From Prochlorococcus sp. AG-409-I11 (GTDB lineage: Bacteria > Cyanobacteriota > Cyanobacteriia > PCC-6307 > Cyanobiaceae): a stretch of 64,000 bases of DNA. The position numbers and the translations under genes are program-made. Location of the stretch: contig QCJX01000004.1 of the NCBI GenBank assembly GCA_003215725.1, positions 38,718-102,717 of the forward strand. The letters are read 5' to 3'. The notes under the pieces are model-generated. The model made no database searches and had not been told where the DNA came from. It worked only from the letters and a program-made list of their open reading frames with translations. Positions 24,506 to 34,294 of the stretch are shown in pieces. How positions within the stretch are numbered: the first letter of the stretch is position 1; every line of letters begins with the position of its first letter.

Positions 24506-25477
24506 TTAATAAAGTCTACTTAATACATAGTCTGGAAGCTCTAACAATGCTCTTTTATATGGTGAGTCTTCAAGCCAAGTTATTGATTCACGTGCTTGCA
24601 TTGTAAATTTTTCAGCTAATTCCATAGATTTCTTAATTGCATTTGAATCACGAACCAACTGCAATGCTCTATCAATATCACCTTTTTGGGAAAATTCACG
24701 TTCTATTAATACTGAAAGAGCAGGATTATCCTCAAGGGCATATAAGGCAGGTGCAGTTAGATATCCACTAACCAAATCGCTAGCAGCTGGCTTACCTAGT
24801 TGCTTATCATCACTAGTAAAATCCAAAATATCATCCACTACTTGGAAAGCAAGCCCCAATTGTTTTCCAAAATTATAAAGTAATTTCAACTTATCATCTT
24901 CTAACTCGCTTAAAACACCAGCAGCTCTAGAACTATTTGCAATAAGCGATGCAGTTTTGCAATAACTTTTTTCTAAATAACTAGATAGCGATTGTTCCGA
25001 AGAAAATCGATATAACCCTTGCTTAACCTCACCATCAGCAAGATCCATAATTACTCGACTCAAAAGTTTAACAACTTCAAGGTTTTCCAAATTAGCCAAA
25101 TGCCAACTTGCTTGAGCAAAAAGAAAATCGCCTGCTAAAACTGCTACACGATGATTGAAAAGGTTATGTACTGTTTGAACACCTCTACGAATAGATGCAT
25201 CATCAACAACATCATCATGAACAAGAGAGGCGGTATGAATCATTTCTGAAATCTGTGCGAGCTTTTTATGTTTCGACGAAAGTTCACCATTTGCTGATAT
25301 TGCACGAGAAATCAAAAGTACAATTCCAGGTCTAATTCTCTTCCCCCCTGCACTAAAAAGATGCTCCGCTGCAGCCTGAAGAATTGGATGCCCTGCCCCT
25401 ATAAGACTACGAAGTTCCGTTAGCAGGTTCTCCAAGTCCAGCTCTACAGGCAGTAATAGTTTAGTTACGGTGGTCAT
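24506..25477 (-). CDS. sds: Solanesyl diphosphate synthase (long-chain prenyl transferase)
   Basis: Builds the long isoprenoid tail of plastoquinone. 323 residues with the first aspartate-rich motif HDDVVDD, the second one FQVVDDILDF, and the GKRIRPGIV segment that binds the homoallylic substrate. The length and motifs fit the C45 synthase of cyanobacteria; chain length is inferred. It lies 22 bases after murI and is the last gene of a comB-nitrilase-amidase-murI-sds run. A UbiD-like decarboxylase that could act in the same pathway is at 29.0 kb. Confidence 0.92.
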   Translation of the reverse strand: MTTVTKLLLPVELDLENLLTELRSLIGAGHPILQAAAEHLFSAGGKRIRPGIVLLISRAISANGELSSKHKKLAQISEMIHTASLVHDDVVDDASIRRGVQTVHNLFNHRVAVLAGDFLFAQASWHLANLENLEVVKLLSRVIMDLADGEVKQGLYRFSSEQSLSSYLEKSYCKTASLIANSSRAAGVLSELEDDKLKLLYNFGKQLGLAFQVVDDILDFTSDDKQLGKPAASDLVSGYLTAPALYALEDNPALSVLIEREFSQKGDIDRALQLVRDSNAIKKSMELAEKFTMQARESITWLEDSPYKRALLELPDYVLSRLY

Positions 25478-25499
25478 TTACCTTTTCGATTTACTAATC

Positions 25500-26300
25500 C
25501 TAGAAGACACAAGCCTTAGAGGGTAAAGAAATTAATTCAACTTCTGGATTAATTCCTAACCAATTAGATAGTTGTGCCGAAAAGCCAATAGGATCAGAAG
25601 TCACACAAAAACGAGTGTTGGATATCTGAGTTAAAGACTTTTGAGAAGAAGGCTCTCCCAGAAAATCATCAAGGTTCATTGCTAGACCAACGGAAGGATC
25701 AACCAAGCGAACATTTTCTGGAAGCAATTCTATTAAAAGGTCTTGAATTAGCGGGTAGTGGCTACACCCTAGAACTATTTCATCAACACCAGCATCAATT
25801 AAAGGAGCAAGGTATTTAGACGCGATCTGATTCAACACGCTATATGTTAATTGCCCTGTCTCAATCATTGGTACAAATGCAGGGCAACTTTGTTCCAATA
25901 CAAAAGTTCCAGGTTTTGCTGTCTCTATCCGTTTTTTATAAGAATGAGAATTCACTGTTGCTTCTGTGGCCAAAACACCAATTCTTGTTCCTTCTATCAT
26001 TTCTGCTGCCCCTGATATCAAATCATATACAGGTAACTCTATAGACGTTTGGATAATATCGAGAGCCAAAGAATTGGTTGTATTACATGCAATTAATATT
26101 GCTGAAATACTTTGATCAAGTAACCACTCAGAGATTTCTCTTGCAATAAAGCGAATTTCGCTTTCGCTACGACTTCCATAGGGCACTCTTGCTGTATCTC
26201 CAAGATAAAGACATGGAAAATCTCCATGCCTTTGAACAACTCGTTGGAGGACGGTCAGGCCACCCACCCCACTATCAAATAGTCCTAAGCGGCTATTCAA
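25500..26300 (-). CDS. murI: Glutamate racemase
   Basis: Makes D-glutamate for peptidoglycan. 266 residues. Seen: FDSGVGGLTV with the N-terminal Asp, YLGDTARVPYG, the first catalytic Cys in ACNTTNSL, and the second Cys in GCSHYPLI. The start is TTG at 26300, overlapping the amidase stop (TTGA), with GGAGG just upstream. The racemase is directly coupled to the cell-wall amidase gene, which fits a shared wall-metabolism role. Confidence 0.95.
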   Translation of the reverse strand: MNSRLGLFDSGVGGLTVLQRVVQRHGDFPCLYLGDTARVPYGSRSESEIRFIAREISEWLLDQSISAILIACNTTNSLALDIIQTSIELPVYDLISGAAEMIEGTRIGVLATEATVNSHSYKKRIETAKPGTFVLEQSCPAFVPMIETGQLTYSVLNQIASKYLAPLIDAGVDEIVLGCSHYPLIQDLLIELLPENVRLVDPSVGLAMNLDDFLGEPSSQKSLTQISNTRFCVTSDPIGFSAQLSNWLGINPEVELISLPSKACVF

Positions 26301-27379
26301 CCGACCTCCCTTAAATAGTTGAGTATTCCTTTGGCAATTGCAAATGCAAGAGCTTTGCGGTGGTCTGGTTGCGCCAAACGATTTGCATCGAGTCTACCTG
26401 TAACGAAACCAGTCTCAACCAAGACGGCAGGCATCCTTGTCCTTCTAATTACAAAAAAACGTTTTCTTTTAACACCTCTATCAGGGCTACCATAAGAGGT
26501 TCTCAAAATCTGCTTCTGAATGTTCGTAGCAAGGCTCAAACCTCTATAACCGCCAAAATAAAAGGTTTCAAGTCCATTTACATCTCTTCTAAAATTCCTG
26601 GAAGCATTTGCATGAATACTAACGAAAGCATCTGCTCCCAATTTATTTGCAAGAGCCACTCGCGGAGGTAAGTCTAAATCAATCTCATTTGTACGAGTCA
26701 GAGTTGCTTTTACACCTTTAGCTGAAAGAAGTTGTGCAACTTGAAGTGATATATCGAGGACGACATCCGTTTCGCGTAAACCATTAATTCCAACAGCTCC
26801 AGGATCAGGGCCTCCATGACCTGGATCAATAACAACCTTAAACCGTCCCTTGGAAACTGATGGAAGATTAGATAGATTAACTCTTGAAGTTGAAGATGAA
26901 TTAAAGGTTTTTGGAGTATAAGAACGCGCAACATTTCCTTCTCCAAAAGTACTCAGTCCTCTGGTAGGAATTCCCTCTAAATTTAATTCCCATCTATCAG
27001 GTGTAGTTCCTATAAGTTTAAGTCTTCTAGGATCTACAGAAATTGATGGTTTGAATTCAATTACTAATCTAGTAATGCCTTTAGATGGTTTACCAAGTCT
27101 TACTTGATAAATTGGACCATTGCCTGGAATACTTCGTGGTCGAGTTAATTCGCCAGGAAAATCTACCCAAACCCGATCTCCTTTTCCCTCTCCTGCCGCT
27201 TGAAAAAAAGCTTTAAGACTTGCACCAGCCGTTGTTCGCAAATGCAATTTCCCTTCATTATTGATAGACCAAGCAGCTAAAACACTTGCCGCATAAGATG
27301 GAGCAAAGGAAATAAATAAGACAATTGTTATCGCGCCAACAACAAGAGAAGAAATATGGCGTGATAAATACAATCTCAT
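26297..27379 (-). CDS. N-acetylmuramoyl-L-alanine amidase (AMIN + amidase_3)
   Basis: Cleaves the amide between muramic acid and the peptide during daughter-cell separation. 360 residues from ATG 27379, 4 bases after the nitrilase stop; a longer in-frame ORF overlaps that gene and is unlikely. Order: signal peptide or anchor (about residues 9-31, LVVGAITIVLFISFAPSYA), an AMIN-type beta domain (about 60-160), a linker, then the zinc amidase domain from VVIDPGHGGPDPGAVG, with RETDVVLDI, FVSIHANAS and VLVETGFVTG supplying the His and Glu residues. The AMIN domain should direct it to the septal wall. It overlaps murI by 4 bases. Confidence 0.92.
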   Translation of the reverse strand: MRLYLSRHISSLVVGAITIVLFISFAPSYAASVLAAWSINNEGKLHLRTTAGASLKAFFQAAGEGKGDRVWVDFPGELTRPRSIPGNGPIYQVRLGKPSKGITRLVIEFKPSISVDPRRLKLIGTTPDRWELNLEGIPTRGLSTFGEGNVARSYTPKTFNSSSTSRVNLSNLPSVSKGRFKVVIDPGHGGPDPGAVGINGLRETDVVLDISLQVAQLLSAKGVKATLTRTNEIDLDLPPRVALANKLGADAFVSIHANASRNFRRDVNGLETFYFGGYRGLSLATNIQKQILRTSYGSPDRGVKRKRFFVIRRTRMPAVLVETGFVTGRLDANRLAQPDHRKALAFAIAKGILNYLREVG

Positions 27380-27383
27380 TAAT

Positions 27384-28205
27384 TCAAAATAAATCTGGCT
27401 TCCGATGTTTAAGACTTGGCATTTGTTCTCTAATCCTTCCAACTCTTGATCTATCCACAGGAGCAATAGCTGCCCCTTGAAGAACTCCTGCATCCGCCAA
27501 AACAGTCCCCCAAGGATCTATCACCATTGCATGTCCATGACTATTTCTAAGCCCATAATGTGAGCCTGTTTGTGCAGGGGCAACAACATATGCAGTATTT
27601 TCTATTGCTCTTGCCTGTAGTAAAACTTGCCAATGATCCTTTCCTGTGAAAGCAGTAAATGCAGCAGGAATCATCAACAATTCAGCACCTTTATCAATTA
27701 GATACCTATACAGTTCAGGAAAACGAACGTCATAACATATAGACAAACCAACACGACATAATCCTGGAACATCTACAACAGGTGGAAGTACTTCACCTGA
27801 CACAATCGTTGCTGATTCTCTATAAGTGTTTCCTTCAGGAAGGTCAACATCAAAAAGGTGAATCTTGTCATAAGTCCCAAGTATTTGACCATCCCGTCCA
27901 ACAAGCTGTGATCGATTAAGAGTTCTTTGGCCGTCTCCTACAGGAACAGGGAACCCACCTCCAAGAAGAACAACTTGATATCTCCTGGCCATCGTTACTA
28001 GAAAGTTGTTGCATTTATCAGCGAGAGAACTAGCAATCTCTAACCTTTGCTCATCATCACCTAAAAAAGCAAAGTTTTCGGGCAATCCAATTAATTCAGC
28101 CCCCCTACGAGTAGCAAGTTCAATCTGCTCCTCAGCAGCAGAGAAATTGGCCTCTACTTTAGAGGTACTTGTTAGTTGTATAGCGGCCGCCAAGAAGTCG
28201 GGCAC
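27384..28205 (-). CDS. Nitrilase-superfamily amidohydrolase (Nit-like)
   Basis: 273 residues with the Glu-Lys-Cys triad: Glu in GLPENFAF, Lys in YDKIHLFD, and Cys in GLSICYDVRFPELYR. These segments resemble the Nit branch, which deaminates glutathione side products or omega-amides; the true substrate is not known here. Start is GTG at 28205. It lies 32 bases after comB and just before the amidase, so it is probably part of their transcript. Confidence 0.88.
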   Translation of the reverse strand: MPDFLAAAIQLTSTSKVEANFSAAEEQIELATRRGAELIGLPENFAFLGDDEQRLEIASSLADKCNNFLVTMARRYQVVLLGGGFPVPVGDGQRTLNRSQLVGRDGQILGTYDKIHLFDVDLPEGNTYRESATIVSGEVLPPVVDVPGLCRVGLSICYDVRFPELYRYLIDKGAELLMIPAAFTAFTGKDHWQVLLQARAIENTAYVVAPAQTGSHYGLRNSHGHAMVIDPWGTVLADAGVLQGAAIAPVDRSRVGRIREQMPSLKHRKPDLF

Positions 28206-28237
28206 AGAGTTAAAACGAATAAAAGGACTTTAATGAA

Positions 28238-28969
28238 TCATCCAGCACGTAGCACACCTGGCTCTACTTGAGTTGGGACAACTGTGAGGTTATCCAGTTC
28301 AGAACAACATTTGAAATCATTGTCATGATTACCAATCCCTATAAGTCGTTGACCATGAGTTGCAGTACGTAAAAGCGCTTCCGGATCACTTTTCCATTGG
28401 TGCCATAAAGCAAGTGCTGAAGTCAGCTCATCATTAGCCACTTTTGCCAAATTTGTCAGATTCTCTAACAAAACCGAAGCAAGTGCCCCTGCAGCAAAGG
28501 AGTCTTCTAATGAATAAGATCCTTCCCAACCACTTCCAAGTATCCAAAGTACTTTTGGTTTTTCTTTTATTAACCTTTCAGCTACTGCCTTTCTATTAGG
28601 TAAAGACATAGTAAATAAAGTTTTCGCATGTCTAACCCGTTGAAGCGAGCGTGTTCCATTAGTTGTACTCATAAAAAGCCTTTTATTTTTAACGACATCA
28701 GCTGAAACACCAAGAGGGGAATTTCCAAGATCAAAACCATCAATACATTTACCTCCTCGTTCACCTAAAAGAATTCTTTGTGAATTTGGCCATTCCATAG
28801 AACTTTGCTTAAGTTCATTAAGGTCTTCAAAAGTTTGGACTGCTTCTGCACCGTTATTCAAAGCCCAAGCGATTGTGGTTGTAGCTCTCAGGACATCAAT
28901 CACTACAGCCGCATCAGGCTTGATTTCTTGGGGTACATCAGATGCAACATGAAAATAAAAGAGCTTCAT
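28238..28969 (-). CDS. comB: 2-phosphosulfolactate phosphatase family protein
   Basis: 243 residues of the ComB family, named for the coenzyme M enzyme of archaea. Cyanobacteria do not make coenzyme M, so the cyanobacterial role is likely a related Mg-dependent dephosphorylation of unknown substrate. Seen: [20 protein letters not shown] near the start and [12 protein letters not shown] in the middle, both typical of the family, and a [19 protein letters not shown] segment. It begins the minus-strand run to sds and is divergent from ubiD with 65 bases between them. Confidence 0.88.
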   Translation of the reverse strand: MKLFYFHVASDVPQEIKPDAAVVIDVLRATTTIAWALNNGAEAVQTFEDLNELKQSSMEWPNSQRILLGERGGKCIDGFDLGNSPLGVSADVVKNKRLFMSTTNGTRSLQRVRHAKTLFTMSLPNRKAVAERLIKEKPKVLWILGSGWEGSYSLEDSFAAGALASVLLENLTNLAKVANDELTSALALWHQWKSDPEALLRTATHGQRLIGIGNHDNDFKCCSELDNLTVVPTQVEPGVLRAG

Positions 28970-29034
28970 TGTTCAAACTTCAAATAACTGAGATAACAGT
29001 AACTAGATAAATTAAAGAAACGATCTTAAATCTC

Positions 29035-30600
29035 ATGAACTTTTTTCGTTCAGAACCAGGGTCCCGTGATTTGAGAGATTTTATTACTCTTTTAGAAAAG
29101 AAGGGTCAATTAAGGCGAATAACTAGTGAAGTCAATCCAGATTTGGAACTTGCAGCAATTAGTGATCGCATCCTTGGAATGGGAGGTCCTGCTTTACTAT
29201 TTGAAAACGTCAAAGGGTCAAAAATACCTGTAGCAATAAACCTATTGGGTACTTTAGAGAGAGTTGTTTGGAGTATGGGTCTAGAAAAGACTGAAGATTT
29301 AGAGGGTTTAGGAAAAAAACTGGCTCTTTTACAACAGCCTCGACCACCTAAAGGAATAAAAGATACTTTGCAATTCGCAAGCTTGCTATGGGATTTAATT
29401 AAAGCCCAACCTGACTTAGATCTAACACCTTCATGTCATCAACAAATCTTTAAGGGAGAAGAAGTCAACTTAGACAAGTTGCCATTAATTCGACCTTGGC
29501 CTGATGATGCAAGTGGAGCAATTACTTTGGGATTAGTAATAACAAAAGATCCCGAAACAAAAATTCCAAATGTTGGTGTTTACAGACTCCAACGTCAAAC
29601 AGAAAGAACGATGACCGTGCATTGGCTCAGCGTCAGAGGAGGTGCAGGTCATTTGCGAAAAGCAAAAGCAATGGGTAAGAAATTAGAAGTAGCTATAGCA
29701 ATTGGAGTTCATCCATTACTTGTAATGGCTGCTGCTACACCTATTCCCATACAGCTAAGTGAATGGCTCTTCGCCGGTATATATGCAGGAAAGGGAGTAA
29801 GACTTGCAAGGTGTAAAACAGTTGAATTAGAAGTGCCTAGCAATAGTGAAATTGTTCTTGAAGGAACAATTGATCCAGAGGAAGAAATGCCTGATGGTCC
29901 CTTCGGAGACCACATGGGGTTTTATGGAGGTATTGAACCCTCACCACTTATCCGATTTCACTGCATAACTCAAAGAAAAAATCCAATTTTTCTTGGCACC
30001 TTTAGTGGAAGACCTCCAAAAGAAGAAGCAATGCTAGCCATTGCACTTAATAGAATCTACACTCCAATTCTGAAACAACAAATCCCAGAAGTAGTTGATT
30101 TCTTTCTTCCAATGGAAGCATTGAGCTACAAGCTTGCCATTATCTCTATATCAAAGGCTTATCCAGGACAGGCAAAAAGAGCAGCAATTGCATTTTGGAG
30201 CGCTCTCCCGCAATTTACCTACACTAAATTCGTTGTAGTTGTTGATTCAACTATTAATGTTAGGGATCCTCGGCAAGTGATATGGGCGATTTCGAGTTTA
30301 GTTGATCCTCAAAGAGATCTTTTTATAATTGAAAACACTCCTTTTGATAGCCTTGATTTTGCAAGTGAGCAGATAGGTCTTGGTGGGAGGTTAGCCATAG
30401 ATGCAACTACTAAGATTGGTCCAGAAAAACGACATGACTGGGGACAAGCACTTCATCGTTCAAAAGAAATTGAAAATGCAGTTGATGAACGATGGGATGA
30501 GTTAGGCCTTTCGGACTTAACAGGGAAAGAAGCCGATCCCACTCTATTTGGATATGTAATTGAGGAGTTAATGCGTAAACACAAATCCCAAAGTCAATAA
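29035..30600 (+). CDS. ubiD: UbiD-family decarboxylase
   Basis: A prenylated-FMN-dependent (de)carboxylase of 521 residues. Seen: RDLRDFITLLEKKGQLRRI at the start, the MTVHWLSVRGGAGHLRKAKAMGK region, and the DGPFGDHMGFYGG segment, which are family hallmarks around the cofactor site. In cyanobacteria it is thought to act on the prenylated 4-hydroxybenzoate intermediate of plastoquinone synthesis. UbiX, which makes the cofactor, is not in this window. It leads a plus-strand run with aroA 53 bases downstream. Confidence 0.92.
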   Translation: MNFFRSEPGSRDLRDFITLLEKKGQLRRITSEVNPDLELAAISDRILGMGGPALLFENVKGSKIPVAINLLGTLERVVWSMGLEKTEDLEGLGKKLALLQQPRPPKGIKDTLQFASLLWDLIKAQPDLDLTPSCHQQIFKGEEVNLDKLPLIRPWPDDASGAITLGLVITKDPETKIPNVGVYRLQRQTERTMTVHWLSVRGGAGHLRKAKAMGKKLEVAIAIGVHPLLVMAAATPIPIQLSEWLFAGIYAGKGVRLARCKTVELEVPSNSEIVLEGTIDPEEEMPDGPFGDHMGFYGGIEPSPLIRFHCITQRKNPIFLGTFSGRPPKEEAMLAIALNRIYTPILKQQIPEVVDFFLPMEALSYKLAIISISKAYPGQAKRAAIAFWSALPQFTYTKFVVVVDSTINVRDPRQVIWAISSLVDPQRDLFIIENTPFDSLDFASEQIGLGGRLAIDATTKIGPEKRHDWGQALHRSKEIENAVDERWDELGLSDLTGKEADPTLFGYVIEELMRKHKSQSQ

Positions 30601-30653
30601 AGTCACGAGCAATGCCTTTGGACTAAAATTAATACAAGGAATAATCATCAGCC

Positions 30654-31985
30654 TTGGGCACTTCTGAAAATATCCAATCATTTCGAAAATTGACTTCGGG
30701 AGGGAAACTCTTTGGGAAAGTATGTGTGCCTGGAGATAAATCCATATCACACCGAGCACTACTTTTAGGGGCAATTGCAGAGGGCACAACAACTATTAAT
30801 GGATTGCTTCCTTCAGAAGACCCTCTAAGCACTGCTGAATGTCTTAGAGCGATGGGAGTCAAAATTAGTCCTATTAAAAAAGGTCAAACAGTTCACGTAG
30901 AAGGTGTGGGATTAGATGGTTTCAAAGAACCTGAAGTGATTCTCGACTGCGGGAACTCAGGCACAACAATGCGATTGATTCTTGGACTTTTGGTTGGCAA
31001 GAAAAATCGACATTTTGTACTTACTGGAGATAAATCACTTTGTAGACGACCAATGGAAAGAGTGGGAAGACCATTAAGATTAATGGGTGGAAAAGTGCAA
31101 GGTCGATCCAATGGCAATTTGGCTCCTCTTTCAGTCACTGGTCAACAGCTTCATGGTGCCGTTATTGGTACACCAGTAGCTAGTGCTCAAGTTAAGTCAG
31201 CGATTTTATTGGCTGCCCTTACAGCAGAAGGCCCCACAACCGTTATTGAGCCAGCACATTCAAGAGACCATACTGAAAGAATGCTTAGAGCTTTTGGGGC
31301 TCAAATAGAAATAGGAGGAGAAATGGGACGTCATATACATTTGACGCCTGGCGCAACTCTGAAAAGTCAATCTATTGTTGTACCAGGTGATATAAGCTCA
31401 GCAGCTTTTTGGTTAGTAGCTGGTTCACTAATTCCTGGTTCCAATTTAATTGTTGAGAATGTTGGTTTAAACCCAACTCGCACGGGAATATTAGATGTTT
31501 TAGAACAAATGGGTGCAAATATTGAAGTAATAAATGTCAAAGATATAGCAGGGGAACCTGTTGGAGATATACAAGTTATGCATACAGCTAACCTAAGGCC
31601 ATTCAATATTGATGCTGAAATTATTCCGCGACTAGTTGATGAAGTTCCCATCCTTACTGTTGCTGCATGCTATTGCGAAGGCGTAAGTAAGATCAAAGGC
31701 GCAAGTGAACTACGTGTCAAAGAAACTGACCGTCTAAGTGTAATGACAAGACAACTCAGAAAAATGGGCGCCAACATAGAAGAACATTCAGATGGATTAA
31801 TAGTTAAAGGAGTAAGTCGACTTAATGGTGCTGAGTTAAGTAGTGAAACCGACCATCGAGTGGCAATGAGCTTGGGGATTGCATCAATTGTGGCTTTAAA
31901 CGACTCAACAATGATTGGAAGTGACGCCGCCTCAGTTTCTTACCCTGATTTTTGGAATGACCTTGATCGACTTAGAATCCAGTAA
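30654..31985 (+). CDS. aroA: 3-phosphoshikimate 1-carboxyvinyltransferase (EPSP synthase)
   Basis: Transfers enolpyruvate from PEP to shikimate-3-phosphate in aromatic amino-acid synthesis. 443 residues. Seen: the shikimate-phosphate site [10 protein letters not shown], the [13 protein letters not shown] loop, [11 protein letters not shown], and the KETDRL segment near residue 350. An in-frame stop at 30642 excludes earlier starts and no ATG lies between it and the conserved fold, so TTG at 30654 is the only reasonable start, with AGGA 13 bases upstream. Its 3' end overlaps the mnmD-like gene by about 29 bases. Confidence 0.95.
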   Translation: MGTSENIQSFRKLTSGGKLFGKVCVPGDKSISHRALLLGAIAEGTTTINGLLPSEDPLSTAECLRAMGVKISPIKKGQTVHVEGVGLDGFKEPEVILDCGNSGTTMRLILGLLVGKKNRHFVLTGDKSLCRRPMERVGRPLRLMGGKVQGRSNGNLAPLSVTGQQLHGAVIGTPVASAQVKSAILLAALTAEGPTTVIEPAHSRDHTERMLRAFGAQIEIGGEMGRHIHLTPGATLKSQSIVVPGDISSAAFWLVAGSLIPGSNLIVENVGLNPTRTGILDVLEQMGANIEVINVKDIAGEPVGDIQVMHTANLRPFNIDAEIIPRLVDEVPILTVAACYCEGVSKIKGASELRVKETDRLSVMTRQLRKMGANIEEHSDGLIVKGVSRLNGAELSSETDHRVAMSLGIASIVALNDSTMIGSDAASVSYPDFWNDLDRLRIQ

Positions 31986-32907
31986 ATTCATACCCAACAA
32001 TCCACTTGGTGTTTTAACACCGATAACTACTAAAGATGGAAGTTTTAGTCTTAGAAGTAATAATTACAAAGAGTCATTCCATGACAGAGACGGAGCACTT
32101 AGAGAAGCAAAAGAGAAGTTTTTAAATCCAGCACAAATAGACTGCTACAAAAGAAAGCCTAATCTAAATATTCTAGACGTTTGTATTGGCATGGGATACA
32201 ACACTGGATGCCTAATAGAAAAGCTAGTTAACTCCTCATTACAACTTAATTGGTGGGGACTGGAGATTGACAAGAGACCACTAAAGATTGCACTTGAGAA
32301 TAAAAACTTTAGAGAAACATGGTCTCCAAATGTTCTAAATATTCTTCTATCATTAAACTCACAAGGTAAATGGAAAGCGAATGAAAGCCAGGGTGAAGTT
32401 TTTTGGGGTGATGCCAGAGACAAAATAAAATCAATACCAAAGGATATTCTCTTAGATGTTATTTTGCTTGATGCATTTTCTCCCCAAAAATGTCCAGAAC
32501 TTTGGACAGAAGAGTTTTTAACTTCATTATCTAATAGATTAGCCTTGGGAGGAAGAATAGTTACTTATTGCACATCAGCAGCAGTGCGCGCAAGCCTAAA
32601 AAAAGCAGGTTTAAAGCTACGCTCAATTCAATTAACTGATTCGACTAAAACCACTTGGAGTAATGGAACTATAGCAATTCGTGATGATCACAATCAAAAA
32701 CTATCTGAGCAAAATATTCAATATCGAGCTTTAAGCCTTATGGAAGAAGAGCATTTACTGACTTGTGCAGCTGTTCCGTATAGAGACCCTCATCAAAATA
32801 GAAGCCCTGAAACAATCCTTAAACGTAGAAGAATTGAACAACATCACTGCAAACTTGAAAGTACCAGTTCTTGGCGAAAGAGGTGGAATGAGACGAAATC
32901 AACCTAA
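31957..32907 (+). CDS. tRNA-modifying methyltransferase of the MnmD/MnmC N-terminal type
   Basis: A SAM-dependent methyltransferase of 316 residues. In the MnmC family it completes the 5-methylaminomethyl group on wobble uridine. Seen: the SAM-binding [12 protein letters not shown] and the [20 protein letters not shown] motif, which is specific to this family, then [17 protein letters not shown]. Unlike E. coli MnmC it has no FAD domain and ends soon after a [20 protein letters not shown] segment. I start at ATG 31957, within the end of aroA; a TTG at 31915 is in frame but unlikely. The true substrate may differ. Confidence 0.82.
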   Translation: MTLIDLESSKFIPNNPLGVLTPITTKDGSFSLRSNNYKESFHDRDGALREAKEKFLNPAQIDCYKRKPNLNILDVCIGMGYNTGCLIEKLVNSSLQLNWWGLEIDKRPLKIALENKNFRETWSPNVLNILLSLNSQGKWKANESQGEVFWGDARDKIKSIPKDILLDVILLDAFSPQKCPELWTEEFLTSLSNRLALGGRIVTYCTSAAVRASLKKAGLKLRSIQLTDSTKTTWSNGTIAIRDDHNQKLSEQNIQYRALSLMEEEHLLTCAAVPYRDPHQNRSPETILKRRRIEQHHCKLESTSSWRKRWNETKST

Positions 32908-32940
32908 AGACTGTAGATTCCGGTCAAAAGCTAATTTCTC

Positions 32941-34284
32941 ATGCTTGCTGTTGCAATATTGGCTGCGGGTAAAGGCACTCGAATGAAAAGTGCTTTACCA
33001 AAAGTCCTACAACCACTTGCTGGGAAAACTCTACTAGAAAGGGTCTTAACCAGTTGTGAAGGATTAAACCCAGACCATTCATTTATAATTGTTGGTCACC
33101 AAGCAATAAAAGTAGAAAATGCTTTATTGCAAAAATCTTCTCTTCAATTTGTACTGCAGGAGCCTCAACTAGGAACCGGCCATGCAATTCAATATTTAAT
33201 TCCAAAGCTTAAGGGCTTTGAAGGAGAGCTTTTAGTCCTTAATGGTGATGTCCCACTGTTACAAGCCAAAACAATACAAAAACTGCTTACAAAGCATCGC
33301 TCATATAATTCCGGGGTAACACTTTTAAGCTCAAGACTATCAAACCCAAAAGGCTATGGCAGAGTTTTTTCTGACAAAGATAATAGAGTTAAATCAATTA
33401 TTGAAGATAAAGATTGCAATCATGCTGAAAGTATAAATAATCTTACTAATGCAGGTATCTATTGCTTTAACTGGAAAGAGCTAGAAAAGATCCTACCAAC
33501 ATTATCAAATCAGAACAGTCAAAAAGAAATATACCTAACTGATGCAATATCTAAATTTTCTAAAGCAATGCATGTAGAAGTAGAAAACAATGAAGAAGTA
33601 ACTGGTGTTAATGACCGATCTCAATTAGCCCAGTGCGAAGCAATTCTTCAAAATCGATTAAAAAATGAATGGATGAGTAAAGGAGTAACATTTATAGATT
33701 CAAACAGTTGTACTATTAGTGAATTTTGCACCTTTGGTACTGATGTAATTATTGAACCTCAAACACATTTGAGAGGTTCCTGCGTTATTGGAGATAACTG
33801 CAACCTAGGTCCGGGAACCCTTATCAGAGATTCAATCCTTGGAGAAAGCGTAAGTGTTATTTATTCAGTTCTAAACGAGGTAGAAGTAGCTAAGAATGTA
33901 ACCATTGGACCATTCTCTCATCTCCGACCAAAAGCAAAAGTAAAAGAAGGTAGCAAGATAGGAAACTTTGTTGAAGTAAAGAATAGTGTTATTGGAAGAG
34001 ACTCAAAAGTTAATCATTTAAGTTACATTGGTGATTGCGATCTTGGAGAAAAAGTAAATATAGGAGCAGGTACAATTACAGCAAATTATGACGGAAGGCA
34101 AAAACATAAAACAATCATTGGTCATCGCAGCAAAACAGGAGCCAACTCGGTTCTAGTTGCTCCCATCAACATCGGCGTTGATGTCACAGTTGGAGCAGGC
34201 TCAGTTCTAACAAAAGATATTCCGGATGGATCCCTAGCAATAGGAAGAGCAAAGCAATTTATAAAAAGAGAATGGCGCCAATAA
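32941..34284 (+). CDS. glmU: Bifunctional N-acetylglucosamine-1-phosphate uridyltransferase / acetyltransferase
   Basis: Makes UDP-GlcNAc, the common precursor for peptidoglycan and lipopolysaccharide. 447 residues: an N-terminal nucleotidyltransferase with [22 protein letters not shown], then NGDVPLL, and a C-terminal left-handed beta-helix (hexapeptide repeats such as [32 protein letters not shown]) that carries acetyltransferase activity. It ends [13 protein letters not shown]. It sits 33 bases after the methyltransferase and converges on murF, with 10 bases between. Confidence 0.97.
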   Translation: MLAVAILAAGKGTRMKSALPKVLQPLAGKTLLERVLTSCEGLNPDHSFIIVGHQAIKVENALLQKSSLQFVLQEPQLGTGHAIQYLIPKLKGFEGELLVLNGDVPLLQAKTIQKLLTKHRSYNSGVTLLSSRLSNPKGYGRVFSDKDNRVKSIIEDKDCNHAESINNLTNAGIYCFNWKELEKILPTLSNQNSQKEIYLTDAISKFSKAMHVEVENNEEVTGVNDRSQLAQCEAILQNRLKNEWMSKGVTFIDSNSCTISEFCTFGTDVIIEPQTHLRGSCVIGDNCNLGPGTLIRDSILGESVSVIYSVLNEVEVAKNVTIGPFSHLRPKAKVKEGSKIGNFVEVKNSVIGRDSKVNHLSYIGDCDLGEKVNIGAGTITANYDGRQKHKTIIGHRSKTGANSVLVAPINIGVDVTVGAGSVLTKDIPDGSLAIGRAKQFIKREWRQ

Positions 34285-34294
34285 GATAGTTAAT

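Noticed and set aside
27380..27493. Longer amidase start within the nitrilase gene
   Set aside because: It would overlap the nitrilase by over 100 bases and put the signal peptide inside the protein.
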